From an uncultured Eubacterium sp. (GTDB lineage: Bacteria; Bacillota; Clostridia; Oscillospirales; Acutalibacteraceae): a stretch of 64,000 nucleotides of DNA. Both the position numbers and the translations under genes were made by a program. The stretch spans positions 322,569 through 386,568 of the forward strand of contig CAJTLP010000002.1 of assembly GCA_910577195.1 (NCBI GenBank). The letters are read 5' to 3'. Positions 11,501 to 19,504 of the stretch are shown here, piece by piece (position 1 is the stretch's first letter; every line of letters begins with the position of its first letter). The notes beneath the pieces are model-generated. The model was not told the DNA's origin, searched no databases, and worked only from the letters and a program-made list of their open reading frames with translations.

Positions 11501-14500
11501 TATGCACTTACTGCTGTAAACAGTTTTGTTAATATCTTACCTGATCTCGCAGAGCATAAGCTTTCAATGGCATCAACAAATCTTGAAAAGGACACATTCA
11601 CAGGCTGTACCAGCACTGAATATAAAACTGTTCTTAAATTCAGAAATGAATGTCAGGGTATCAACATTGCTTATGTTGATGGCATGAACAATGGTAAGGT
11701 TAACCAGCTTTCACGTTACTATGTAAAGCCTGTTAGTGCTAATATCACTCTTGATGGCCAGAACAATGGTTCAAGCATTACTGCACCATCAAGCAATTTA
11801 CTTGCTCCCGGCGAGTCAATCAATCTTGATGTAACAACGCTTTTCGATACAAATACGAATGAAAGCCGCGTTTATGAAATTGTTATTACTTACGATGTTA
11901 TCGTTAAGGAAAACGGTTCAGATGTAACTATTGCTGAGGGTCTTAAGGCTCGTGATTACATCTACTTAGCTAACGAAGTAAGCTGGGCAGAAACATTCTA
12001 TCCTGGTGATGTACAGGAAGATGGTTGTATCTGGATGCCTTCAGAATTAGCCGGTGCAGGAGCTGGAAATACCAGAACCAAGAACGGCTTCAAATCTATA
12101 GCAACATCATCTTATACTGATGGCAACTATATTTACACAACATATCCTGAATATGTTGTTCTTTCAACTGATAATCTTTCAGCAGTTGATCATTATGCTG
12201 TTAGACATCAGAACACAGCTGGTGGAATACTTAATAGGGATAGAAGTATTGACGGTGTTTATTACTTTGATAATAAGACCGTTATGAATGATGCAACAGG
12301 TACTGAAGTAACTGTTAATCAGAATAACCCAATTCCTGTATTTGATAAGACAACCGGTGACCTTCTCTTCATTGGTAAGTATGACGTATCTTATGATGGC
12401 GGTAAGACTTTCACAGAGAGAGGCAAGACTGAAGCTGAAGTTGAGACTCTTAAAGATAGCTTCACAGGTGCAAATGAAGATTTCGTTACAAGAACAAACG
12501 TAGTTTATACACTTGATGAAGCAAAGCAGGCAGGCATCATTGCTGCTTATCATGTAGAGAATGGTGAATATCAGTATGTTTACCTTAAGGCAGGTTCAGG
12601 CAGCTATGCATTTGACAACCTTCTTTCAACAATTTCAATGAGAGGTCCTGTTGACGGTTTCTATCTCAACACTGGCAAACTTACCGTAGCAAGGGGTAAG
12701 ACAAAGGATGCTCTGTTCCTTACTTATGACGGTTCAACTGCTGTACAGGGTACAACAACACCGATTGAAGCAAACATCTGCTTCTACAACGGTACTAAGT
12801 CAGCTACCGGTGTAATCAAGTTTGTAATTGCTGATACAAGCGCTTCTGCTTCAGTTGCAGAAAAGCTTGAAACAATCAAAAACATTCTCAACAACTACAG
12901 AGATACTGACTTCATAGCTGATGATACGCTTACAAAAGCTACTGCAGCTATTGAAAATGCACTTAAAGTAAATGCAATGCCGCTTACCCCAACCTCAGCT
13001 GTTCAGCTTCAGGATAAGACATCCCGTCAGTTTGTAACTGCTATTGAGGCAAATGAAGCAGGCGATGTTGCTTATACACCTGTTACAAATATCAGCGATA
13101 TTCCTGTTGATATGCGTGCAAATGTTTATTACAACAGTTCAAACGGCGTTTATTATGCTGACAAGGAGTTTGTTGCTCCTATCTATTCATCAGCAAGACT
13201 TACTTCTGCTGGTGTAACCAATGGCAAGGATGCTGCCGGTATGGCTGTAATTCTTGTAGATGGTGTTTACTATCATGCAAACACTGCTTCTTACGAGAAG
13301 GAGTGGTCTAACGATGGTACATACAATTATGTAGATACCGACGTTCAGGCAACAAATGATAATGGTGAACTCCTTTACAATCAGGTTCAGTTCAAGCATT
13401 ATAATGCAAATGGCAAAGAAGTACGTAACAATGATAACTGGGTAGTTACTGCTCCTGAAACATCATTCCAGATTGTTAAGGACGGTAACGATAATCGTGG
13501 TTTATATTCAAAGGCTAACGATTATCTCCAGTGGACAATTGAGTATGCATACAGCCAGATTGATCCTACTATTGCAGCTCGTCTCTTCAACGAGGTTTCA
13601 AAGGTTAGAAATGGTATGAACAGCTTCAACTTTGACGTTGTTACATACAACAAGATGGTTGACCTTGCTAAGACTATCGAATCACAGTATTCAATCACTC
13701 TTACTTACGATGCTAAGGAAGCTGTAATTGATGCTGACGGAAATACTTCAGTTGATGCTGAGGGTAATGTTGTTACTCAGACAGTTGAGAAGACTGATAC
13801 TATTTCATTCGGTAGCTACAATTCTTATGCAAACAATAAGGACATTACAATCAAGTCTACAAAGGTTACTTCAAACCTTTCATCTGCTCAGGTTGATGAG
13901 TATGTACGTCTCTTCAGCTTCTATATGAGCAAGGTAGTAGAACGTGGTTATAATGGTACTCAGCTTGAAAATGAAATCGTATGTGCATCAGGCAATGCTT
14001 ATTCTGCATATACTGTTACTGTTCCAACATATGATGATGACGATAAGCTTGTAACCAACGGACAGGTTAACAGCACAACTGCAACCGCTAAGTTCGGTAA
14101 GTTTGTTGACGGCGTTCTTGTAAACCAGGATGCTGATGGCAATCAGGCTTATACTGAGGAGTCATGGAACAACTACGTTAATGCTCTTGCAGAGGCTGTA
14201 GCTGTTGCTCAGCTTGGTAATGGTTCTTATGCTCATAAGGATAAGGCTTATTACAATGCAGCAGCAGGCGATTACGATGCAAACATCGATATCTGCTACT
14301 GGCGTGATTCATTGCTCCAGAAAGCTGAAATTGCTCTTACTCCATACGAGCCAGAGCAGCCACCTGTAGGTGATACCCATAATGTAAGTGGTAATATTCT
14401 TATTGCTACTGACGGTAAGGGTTCAACTGATAATAAAGCTGCATTTGGCGAATATACAATCACTGTATATTCAGATGCTGCTAAGACAACTGTAGTTGAT

Positions 14501-14863
14501 ACATTCAAGTCAACTTGTGACACAACAGTTCCGGCTGAGAGAACAAACACATTCAGCTTTGACCTTCCTGACGGAACATACTATGCTACAGTTGAATACA
14601 ATTACGCGTTAACTCGCGAAATTCAGATTGTTGTTAATGGTGCTGATGTTACCGGAGATATCGTAGTTCTGAACTGCGACTTCGATGAGGATGACATGAT
14701 CAGTGCTCTTGATGCAAGAGAAGTACTTACACACGTTACAGATGATAACTATATGTTTATGGATATCGACGGTGATGGTATGGTAAGTGCTCTTGATGCA
14801 AGAGTTCTCCTCACTCTCGTTACAGCAACATATGATACTTTCCAGCCATTAACAATTCAGTAA
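8591..14863 (+). CDS. Giant secreted protein with C-terminal linker module and type I dockerin-like domain (2090 aa)
   Basis: The start is supported by AATAGGAGG and a signal peptide (KLLALFLAIVMALTCF, ending about residue 35). Near the N-terminus TADYYLPNL resembles LADDYLPGV of the divergent 2468-aa protein. The long central region (about 40-1900) matches no fold I can name; a beta-rich part near residues 1050-1130 looks Ig-like. Residues about 1930-2020 form a beta-sandwich-like linker (GEYTITVYSD, then GTYYATVEYNYALTR). This is followed directly by a dockerin-like pair of calcium loops: CDFDEDDMISALDAREVL and MDIDGDGMVSALDARVLL. The same linker-dockerin unit ends the next protein. Dockerins bind cohesins on scaffolds, so cell-surface or complex attachment is likely; the cargo function is unknown. 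Confidence 0.88.
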   Translation: METKVKKFSHKLLALFLAIVMALTCFTGVITASAASKDVQYKDDAVEYNSLAWNMLSDEQIATSLLDTADYYLPNLRDTVEPMLYKMISGNSKGYITLYDVGAGIKINARYNLEQRYIQIYLIFAIEYKLATVSIKLGSVDELIETINSLQAALDGLDGVLGVLDKAGVSFGDVRNLNFRATDGMSRSKNTSCEIVRAVAGLIHDNSDTLFGKILRGEFTLETLNGALPGGSVYGLIGSLLGMDGADVQSNLVYNLVKTLLFNYTEWFTEEEKLAYNGGGTLTLADGTTKEVAAKTFVYDDVLLEKMTVELLDKISVLVTYNDGTSSATRKEAIEKKMSDAGMTYEAAAASLGYDPNLIYSTEKGMENNILLFAYGDEKIQLTANDSLFEFGYQALKMAWNTVLKDTVKLIHVNNDVDRGHGANFDNQFYYWAEKNITWDTTNLESMYSEANVRAWAEAVYSDYKAESADEFLGWVKDTFTYDRTAAADSEGKWSDIDSTTLFGKVRYSPLADYYFDMQTGSINLYFVQTGTPNLDKFFAQDYATYPSMVAAFNDALVAAVNDLFPDRDNIYVNAKGDTERPTMQLTKDKGVTSINDSAVTIITNTLVGNALDMVQYVADTTDQNILKAFYTSGGTDLTEANLEAAMIPMLISCIGNVNLGSGRLDEIIHPADWDACKDAEAVAFVCLREYLSHILPERDYNSLVTVSDGKISATLNRAILPMARDAVTFVMDGYVPVADASGNAWKVEDRPVSDEATLLELLNSVVCYYADFYQNKAYNGRTMGIAALLGVCDANGNSLVTMNNNIWQNFDAVANELFPILGVLQGNGSANFSSEELIWNDLVLGILDIGKTDIHKSNMGGVSNFVYRFLSIVSTDPIQNDSVIDTAYEVLRELVNGLFGGRYANQPESIIPAASGKAKDGARPFDALLQKEVLGGTSSNPGAVPNFFINLTEFTGYKSGIDTVLPGVLYALTAVNSFVNILPDLAEHKLSMASTNLEKDTFTGCTSTEYKTVLKFRNECQGINIAYVDGMNNGKVNQLSRYYVKPVSANITLDGQNNGSSITAPSSNLLAPGESINLDVTTLFDTNTNESRVYEIVITYDVIVKENGSDVTIAEGLKARDYIYLANEVSWAETFYPGDVQEDGCIWMPSELAGAGAGNTRTKNGFKSIATSSYTDGNYIYTTYPEYVVLSTDNLSAVDHYAVRHQNTAGGILNRDRSIDGVYYFDNKTVMNDATGTEVTVNQNNPIPVFDKTTGDLLFIGKYDVSYDGGKTFTERGKTEAEVETLKDSFTGANEDFVTRTNVVYTLDEAKQAGIIAAYHVENGEYQYVYLKAGSGSYAFDNLLSTISMRGPVDGFYLNTGKLTVARGKTKDALFLTYDGSTAVQGTTTPIEANICFYNGTKSATGVIKFVIADTSASASVAEKLETIKNILNNYRDTDFIADDTLTKATAAIENALKVNAMPLTPTSAVQLQDKTSRQFVTAIEANEAGDVAYTPVTNISDIPVDMRANVYYNSSNGVYYADKEFVAPIYSSARLTSAGVTNGKDAAGMAVILVDGVYYHANTASYEKEWSNDGTYNYVDTDVQATNDNGELLYNQVQFKHYNANGKEVRNNDNWVVTAPETSFQIVKDGNDNRGLYSKANDYLQWTIEYAYSQIDPTIAARLFNEVSKVRNGMNSFNFDVVTYNKMVDLAKTIESQYSITLTYDAKEAVIDADGNTSVDAEGNVVTQTVEKTDTISFGSYNSYANNKDITIKSTKVTSNLSSAQVDEYVRLFSFYMSKVVERGYNGTQLENEIVCASGNAYSAYTVTVPTYDDDDKLVTNGQVNSTTATAKFGKFVDGVLVNQDADGNQAYTEESWNNYVNALAEAVAVAQLGNGSYAHKDKAYYNAAAGDYDANIDICYWRDSLLQKAEIALTPYEPEQPPVGDTHNVSGNILIATDGKGSTDNKAAFGEYTITVYSDAAKTTVVDTFKSTCDTTVPAERTNTFSFDLPDGTYYATVEYNYALTREIQIVVNGADVTGDIVVLNCDFDEDDMISALDAREVLTHVTDDNYMFMDIDGDGMVSALDARVLLTLVTATYDTFQPLTIQ

Positions 14864-14876
14864 TTTGAGTCAAATG

Positions 14877-14908
14877 CTATACTGAGCCTTTAATCAGGCT
14901 CGGTATAG
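14877..14908 (+). terminator. Hairpin after the 2090-aa gene, possible partial terminator
   Basis: CTATACTGAGCC (14877-14888) pairs with GGCTCGGTATAG (14897-14908) with one G-U pair and an 8-base loop. No clear T-run follows, so it may stabilise the 3' end or terminate only partially; the next gene starts 166 bases later. Confidence 0.5.
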
Positions 14909-15074
14909 TGTTCGCTCCTGATTACTTGTTGTTAACGCAATTTATAAAAACGGAAAAAACACGTATGCATATTTTTGCATATGTTCAAAATAAATACTTT
15001 AATGTTTTTCAGTTATAAAATGAAAAACTAAAGCATAAACATTCAAGGATTCTAACACTAAGGAGAAAATAGTT

Positions 15075-16187
15075 ATGGAACATAAGACAAGAAAAAAGCA
15101 AAATATTTATTTAAAATTTTTGTTTTTCATTGCAACAATGCTTATACTTTTTTCTGTTCCTTTTATAGCGAACGCAGCTGTAGGAAGCTTAGGTCAGGAA
15201 TCCCCGAAAATCATATGTACGTATGAGCAGGATGGTGTTGAAGTTGACGGAAACACTTTAAAAGCCGGTACGTACGATGTTAATTTCGTTTTGTGTGGTG
15301 TAAATAATCTGTCTGTTATGGAGATTACAGCAACATATGATGAATCTCAGGTAGCTGTTGAATCTTCACCTACCTACCTGATTTCAGATAACGCTGATAA
15401 CTCTGTTGAGAGTATGGGTTGTGTTTTATCCGGCGGCAATATTGTTTTTGGATTCGTTTCAACAAATGAGGATTGCTCCTCTCTATTGGGTGAAGATGTG
15501 ATTGTTGCTACGGTGAAAATGACCTTTAATTCAGATTGTGATGCAGAATCCTATATTAAAGTTTCTGAAAATCCGAATTTTACCTTTGCACAGGTGGATT
15601 ACGGCGACGGCTATGATGATTCATATGCTTTGGTTGAGACATTCAACGGCTATAACGGTAACTTGTATTTAATGGATTGCGATGTTACACCCGGCGAATA
15701 TTCTGTAAACGGTGAGTTTGTTGTTATGACTGCCTCTAACGGTGCTACCGAAGGAACTCCCGTACATGGTGAATATGTAATTGATATATATTCCGATGAA
15801 GATAAAACAGAATTGGTTGATTCTGTTTTATCTACAGAAATTAAAAATGACGACAACAGTTTTAAAAATTCATTCTGTATCAATAAACTGAAGATGGGTA
15901 CGTATTATTTAACCGTTCGTAGCGATTATGCTCTTACGAGATATAATGCTGTTATTCAGATGAATGGACATAACATAGATGATGTTGTAATACCGATGTT
16001 ATGTTGCGACTTCGATAAAGATGAAATGATAACTGCATTAGATGCTCGGGAAGTTTTACAAAAAGTAAATGATTCCAACTATATCTTTATGGATATTGAC
16101 GGCGATGAACTTGTTTCCGCTTTGGATGCAAGAGTTGTTCTTACTTTGGTTGCAGTTTCCTATCAGGATACGCTTGTTATAGAATGA
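15075..16187 (+). CDS. Secreted cohesin-like / linker / dockerin-like protein (370 aa)
   Basis: It starts at an ATG behind AAGGAGAAAAT, with a signal peptide (FLFFIATMLILFSVPFIA, cleaved near residue 33). Residues about 45-200 read as a cohesin-like or carbohydrate-binding-like beta sandwich: LKAGTYDVNFVLCGV, then MEITATYDESQVAV, and later VIVATVKMTF. Residues about 225-310 repeat the linker module of the upstream 2090-aa protein (GEYVIDIYSDED, GTYYLTVRSDYALTR). The end is a dockerin-like pair: CDFDKDEMITALDAREVL and MDIDGDELVSALDARVVL. A cohesin-dockerin protein would act as an adaptor in a cellulosome-like assembly. The dockerin is well supported by the Asp pattern; the cohesin call is weaker. 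Confidence 0.82.
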   Translation: MEHKTRKKQNIYLKFLFFIATMLILFSVPFIANAAVGSLGQESPKIICTYEQDGVEVDGNTLKAGTYDVNFVLCGVNNLSVMEITATYDESQVAVESSPTYLISDNADNSVESMGCVLSGGNIVFGFVSTNEDCSSLLGEDVIVATVKMTFNSDCDAESYIKVSENPNFTFAQVDYGDGYDDSYALVETFNGYNGNLYLMDCDVTPGEYSVNGEFVVMTASNGATEGTPVHGEYVIDIYSDEDKTELVDSVLSTEIKNDDNSFKNSFCINKLKMGTYYLTVRSDYALTRYNAVIQMNGHNIDDVVIPMLCCDFDKDEMITALDAREVLQKVNDSNYIFMDIDGDELVSALDARVVLTLVAVSYQDTLVIE

Positions 16188-16212
16188 TATTTTATATTAG
16201 GAGATAATTTTA

Positions 16213-19188
16213 GTGAAAAAAACATTTAGAAGAACACTCGCTTGTATTCTTTCTGTTCTTATGATTGTTTTCTCCGTTCCTTTCACTGCTCTCGCTACAC
16301 CAACTACTGTTTGGTGGACAGAAGAAGATCTTAAGCTTAAGGCTGAGCCTGAATATTCAGGTTATGTAGATTGTTATAATAACGGTGAATGGGAAACAGA
16401 GAGCGGCTCTGCTCCTGTTTTTGGTGATGCAATTTGGACATCAGAAGGCGATCCTATCATCATTGAGAATTTCAAGCCTGCATTGTTCTGTACAGTAAGT
16501 GATATTTCAGTTGCTACTAACAGAACTAAGGTTTATGGTACAAAGGGAGCCACTTATCAGCAGGCTAAGGATGCAGGTCTTATTCTTGACCCTGCACATC
16601 TTAAAGCCGGTCAGCGTATTGCTGTAGTTTATGAAGTTGGTGGTATCGATGCTTGGTACGCTGGTACAGTAGCAGGTACTTTCGATACAACTAAGCTTAA
16701 GGCTGCTTATTATGCTAAGTCTACTTGGAAAGATTCAACAACAGATGTTAACTCTATTCTTACAAAGACTGACGAAGTTTTCTATTCAGCAGCTGTAACT
16801 GCTATGACCGTTTATAAGTGTTCACCAAGCGGTCACTTCGCTAACTCATTCCTTGGTAAGGCTGATGACCCATATTCAAACTTTATTGGTAATCGTCCAT
16901 ATGGTGAATATGGTATGGTATTCCCAGTAATGACATTTGAAGTTCTTCAGGACTGTAGTCTTGATGAGGCTATCACTTTAAACGGAACCGGTACAATGGC
17001 TGTTCCTTATAAGGAAGCTGTAGCACATGATAATGGCATAGCACAGTGCCGTTTCTCACTTGCAGATTATCCTGGTTACACTTATTCAACAATGCCTCTT
17101 ATTTACCCTGATGCAACAGAGGGAGATGTTACTTGTGATCATGCTACAACAGAGGTTAGAGACGCTAAGGCTGCAACATGTATCGCTAAGGGTTACACCG
17201 GTGACACATATTGCACAAAGTGCGGCGAAAAGATTGCTACCGGTACAGAGACAGCAATCAATCCTGACAACCACGTAAATACAGAAGTTATCAATGCTAA
17301 GGAAGCTACTTGTGCTCCTGGTTACACAGGTGATACATTCTGTAACGATTGTCAGAAGACTGTAGCTACAGGTACTGCTATTGATCCTGTTGCAGAGCAT
17401 GTATACACAATCACTGAAGAAACAAATTCAGACTGCCAGACAGCTGGTAAGATTGTAAGAACATGTTCAGTATGCGGCGATGTTCAGACAGAGTACAAGG
17501 CTCTTGGCGAGCACAGCTATGCTGAGGTTGAAGGTTCAGCAGTAGCTGCAACATGTACAACAGCAGGTAAGGAAGCTGACAAGGAATGTTCAGTATGCGG
17601 TGACAAGATTACCGGTGCTGCAACAGCAATTGATCCTAACAACCACGTTGGTGGTACAGTAGTTAAGGATGCTAAGGCTGCTGACTGCGGTAACGCAGGT
17701 TACACAGGTGACACATATTGTGCATCTTGTGATGTTAAGCTTGCTGAAGGTACAGTAATTCCTGCAACAGGCGAGCATAACTATGTTGATGTTGAGGGTA
17801 CAGCAGTAGCTGCAACATGTACAACAGCAGGTAAGGAAGCTGACAAGGAATGTTCAGTATGCGGTGACAAGATTACCGGTGCTGCAACAGCAATTGATCC
17901 TAACAACCACGTTGGTGGTACAGTAGTTAAGGATGCTAAGGCTGCTGACTGCGGTAACGCAGGTTACACAGGTGACACATATTGTGCATCTTGTGATGTT
18001 AAGCTTGCTGAAGGTACAGTAATTCCTGCAACAGGCGAACACAACTATGTTGAGGTTCCTGGTTCAGCTGTAGAGCCATCATATGAAGCTCCTGGTAAGG
18101 AAGCTGATAAGGAATGTTCAGTATGCGGTGACAAGATTACCGGTGCTACAATTCCTGCACTCAAGGGCCTTGCAGTTACAGTTGTTGCTAATGATCGCGG
18201 CGCTGCAACAATCAATGGCCAGGCTGTAACAACTGAGGATGTAACAGTTAATGTTGCTCAGAATTCTCAGGTTACTCTTACAGCTACTCCAAATGCGGGC
18301 GTTAAGTTCGTAGGCTGGAGCGTAAATGGTAAGCTCGTTTCAACTGAAGCTAATGCTACTATCACAGCTCTTGCTAATATGACAATTGAGCCTGTATATC
18401 AGGTAGTTGGTGAAGAATTCACAGTAATCTTCATGGATAAGTTCGGCAACGTAATTTCAACTCAGGTTGTTAAGAGTGCTGCTGAAATCACTGTTCCTGC
18501 AGTTCCTGTAATCGATGGTTACACAGATGCTGCTTGGTCATTAACAGCTGATCAGATTGCTGCTCTTACAGAGTCAACAATCATTAAGGCAACTTATGGT
18601 ACAGCTGCTGAGAAGACTTACACAGTTAAGGCTGCTGGTGCTACAATCACAACACCTTATGCTACTGCACAGGATGTAAATGCTGGTATTAAGTATAACA
18701 CCCTTGTTACAGTAACAGCTGACGGTGCTAAGGCTTGGGAAATGAACGGTAAGACTGTTGCTTATGGCGATACTTACTCATTCTATGTAGGTTCTGATGT
18801 TGAGTTAGTTCCTGTATTTGATGGTGTAATCGACGCTAAGCCAACAGTAGCTGCTGTTTCAACAACTAAGGTTGGTAGTGAAGGTGCTTACAAGGCATCA
18901 TTCCTTGCTACACGTTCAATGACTGCTGATTGCACATATGTAAATGCTGGTTTCGTATATGCAGTTAACCCGGCATCAAACGAGCTCACACTCGCTGATG
19001 TAAACGGTTCAACTGTACTCGCTGCTTACTGTTCAACTGATTCAGATCAGTTCGCATTAACAGTAGGTCGTCAGTCACAGACCGGTGTTATCGTTGCAAG
19101 AGCATTCATCGCTTATGTTGACGCTGCAGGCGCAACTCAGGTTGCTTATGCTGAGCCTCAGACATTTGATTATAGCGCAATCGTATAA
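16213..19188 (+). CDS. Secreted Cys-pair repeat protein with InlB-like beta repeat (991 aa)
   Basis: GTG start at 16213 behind TTAGGAGA, 25 bases after the previous stop, so probably co-transcribed. The signal peptide (LACILSVLMIVFSVPFTA) ends near residue 29. Residues 30-300 are an unrecognised, Trp/Tyr-containing domain. Residues about 305-645 are repeats with paired cysteines, of the form ATC...GYTGDTYC..CG and GKEADKECSVCGDKITG, found in many gut Firmicute surface proteins. Two 88-residue units are apparently identical (see repeat entries). Residues about 650-780 contain a KFVGWSVNGK motif typical of InlB-type bacterial repeats, followed by another beta-rich domain to the end. No anchor is visible. 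The Cys pairs may bind metal or form disulfides; function is unknown. Confidence 0.87.
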   Translation: MKKTFRRTLACILSVLMIVFSVPFTALATPTTVWWTEEDLKLKAEPEYSGYVDCYNNGEWETESGSAPVFGDAIWTSEGDPIIIENFKPALFCTVSDISVATNRTKVYGTKGATYQQAKDAGLILDPAHLKAGQRIAVVYEVGGIDAWYAGTVAGTFDTTKLKAAYYAKSTWKDSTTDVNSILTKTDEVFYSAAVTAMTVYKCSPSGHFANSFLGKADDPYSNFIGNRPYGEYGMVFPVMTFEVLQDCSLDEAITLNGTGTMAVPYKEAVAHDNGIAQCRFSLADYPGYTYSTMPLIYPDATEGDVTCDHATTEVRDAKAATCIAKGYTGDTYCTKCGEKIATGTETAINPDNHVNTEVINAKEATCAPGYTGDTFCNDCQKTVATGTAIDPVAEHVYTITEETNSDCQTAGKIVRTCSVCGDVQTEYKALGEHSYAEVEGSAVAATCTTAGKEADKECSVCGDKITGAATAIDPNNHVGGTVVKDAKAADCGNAGYTGDTYCASCDVKLAEGTVIPATGEHNYVDVEGTAVAATCTTAGKEADKECSVCGDKITGAATAIDPNNHVGGTVVKDAKAADCGNAGYTGDTYCASCDVKLAEGTVIPATGEHNYVEVPGSAVEPSYEAPGKEADKECSVCGDKITGATIPALKGLAVTVVANDRGAATINGQAVTTEDVTVNVAQNSQVTLTATPNAGVKFVGWSVNGKLVSTEANATITALANMTIEPVYQVVGEEFTVIFMDKFGNVISTQVVKSAAEITVPAVPVIDGYTDAAWSLTADQIAALTESTIIKATYGTAAEKTYTVKAAGATITTPYATAQDVNAGIKYNTLVTVTADGAKAWEMNGKTVAYGDTYSFYVGSDVELVPVFDGVIDAKPTVAAVSTTKVGSEGAYKASFLATRSMTADCTYVNAGFVYAVNPASNELTLADVNGSTVLAAYCSTDSDQFALTVGRQSQTGVIVARAFIAYVDAAGATQVAYAEPQTFDYSAIV
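17539..17774 (+). repeat. Tandem duplication, copy 1 (period 264 bp)
   Basis: This stretch recurs, with no difference that I can see, exactly 264 bases downstream at 17803-18038. It encodes one 88-residue Cys-pair unit and keeps the reading frame. Divergence begins only at the edges (for example gcgagcataac versus gcgaacacaac). Confidence 0.9.
17803..18038 (+). repeat. Tandem duplication, copy 2 (period 264 bp)
   Basis: Second copy of 17539-17774. Even synonymous positions agree, which points to a recent duplication or gene conversion. Confidence 0.9.
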
Positions 19189-19210
19189 TTTAGCGAAGGA
19201 GGACTAAATA

Positions 19211-19324
19211 ATGAAAGAGCTTTACACAAAGCCGGTTACTGAAATCGCTGAATTCAAGACTGTTGATGTTGTAACAACATCAATTGAGCAGATCACACCA
19301 CCGGGTGGAGATGGCTGGATTTAA
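19211..19324 (+). CDS. 37-aa leader-like peptide, possible RiPP-type precursor
   Basis: It starts at an ATG 7 bases after a near-perfect AAGGAGG and 22 bases after the stop of the 991-aa gene; a strong terminator follows within 45 bases. The N-terminal part contains KELYTKPVTEIAEF, then DVVTTS. The C-terminus is PPGGDGWI, with no Cys and no hydrophobic core. A charged YxxP leader followed by a Thr/Ser step and a Gly-rich tail recalls leader-core organisation, and YxxP is the lasso-leader motif. However, no modification enzyme or exporter is adjacent. Similar short peptides are common in gut Firmicutes to my recollection; their role is unclear to me. Translation looks real; function is inference. 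Confidence 0.7.
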   Translation: MKELYTKPVTEIAEFKTVDVVTTSIEQITPPGGDGWI

Positions 19325-19366
19325 CGGTCCAATCTTGAAGTGCGTTATAAGTAACGATTAATAGGG

Positions 19367-19397
19367 GACGGCAGTCTTAGGACTGCCGTTCTTTTTT
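19367..19397 (+). terminator. Strong rho-independent terminator closing the secreted-protein operon
   Basis: ACGGCAGTC (19368-19376) pairs with GACTGCCGT (19381-19389), with a 4-base loop and a TTCTTTTTT tail. Confidence 0.92.
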
Positions 19398-19450
19398 GTC
19401 GAATTTATGTGCAATTTTGCAATAATATTATTGATACACTAAACAATTAT

Positions 19451-19495
19451 AAAAAAACACCTGTGGTACAGAATTGCACCACAGGTGTTTTTTTA
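19451..19495 (-). terminator. Bidirectional terminator downstream of pyrG
   Basis: AAAAACACCTGTGGT pairs with ACCACAGGTGTTTTT across a 10-base loop. T-runs occur on both strands. It ends the minus-strand pyrG transcript and backs up the terminator at 19367. Confidence 0.88.
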
Positions 19496-19504
19496 TAAAA
19501 GAAT

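Noticed and set aside
17590..18042. Two nearly identical 62-codon antisense frames
   Set aside because: They are the reverse reading of the 264-bp duplication; useful only as confirmation that the duplication is exact.
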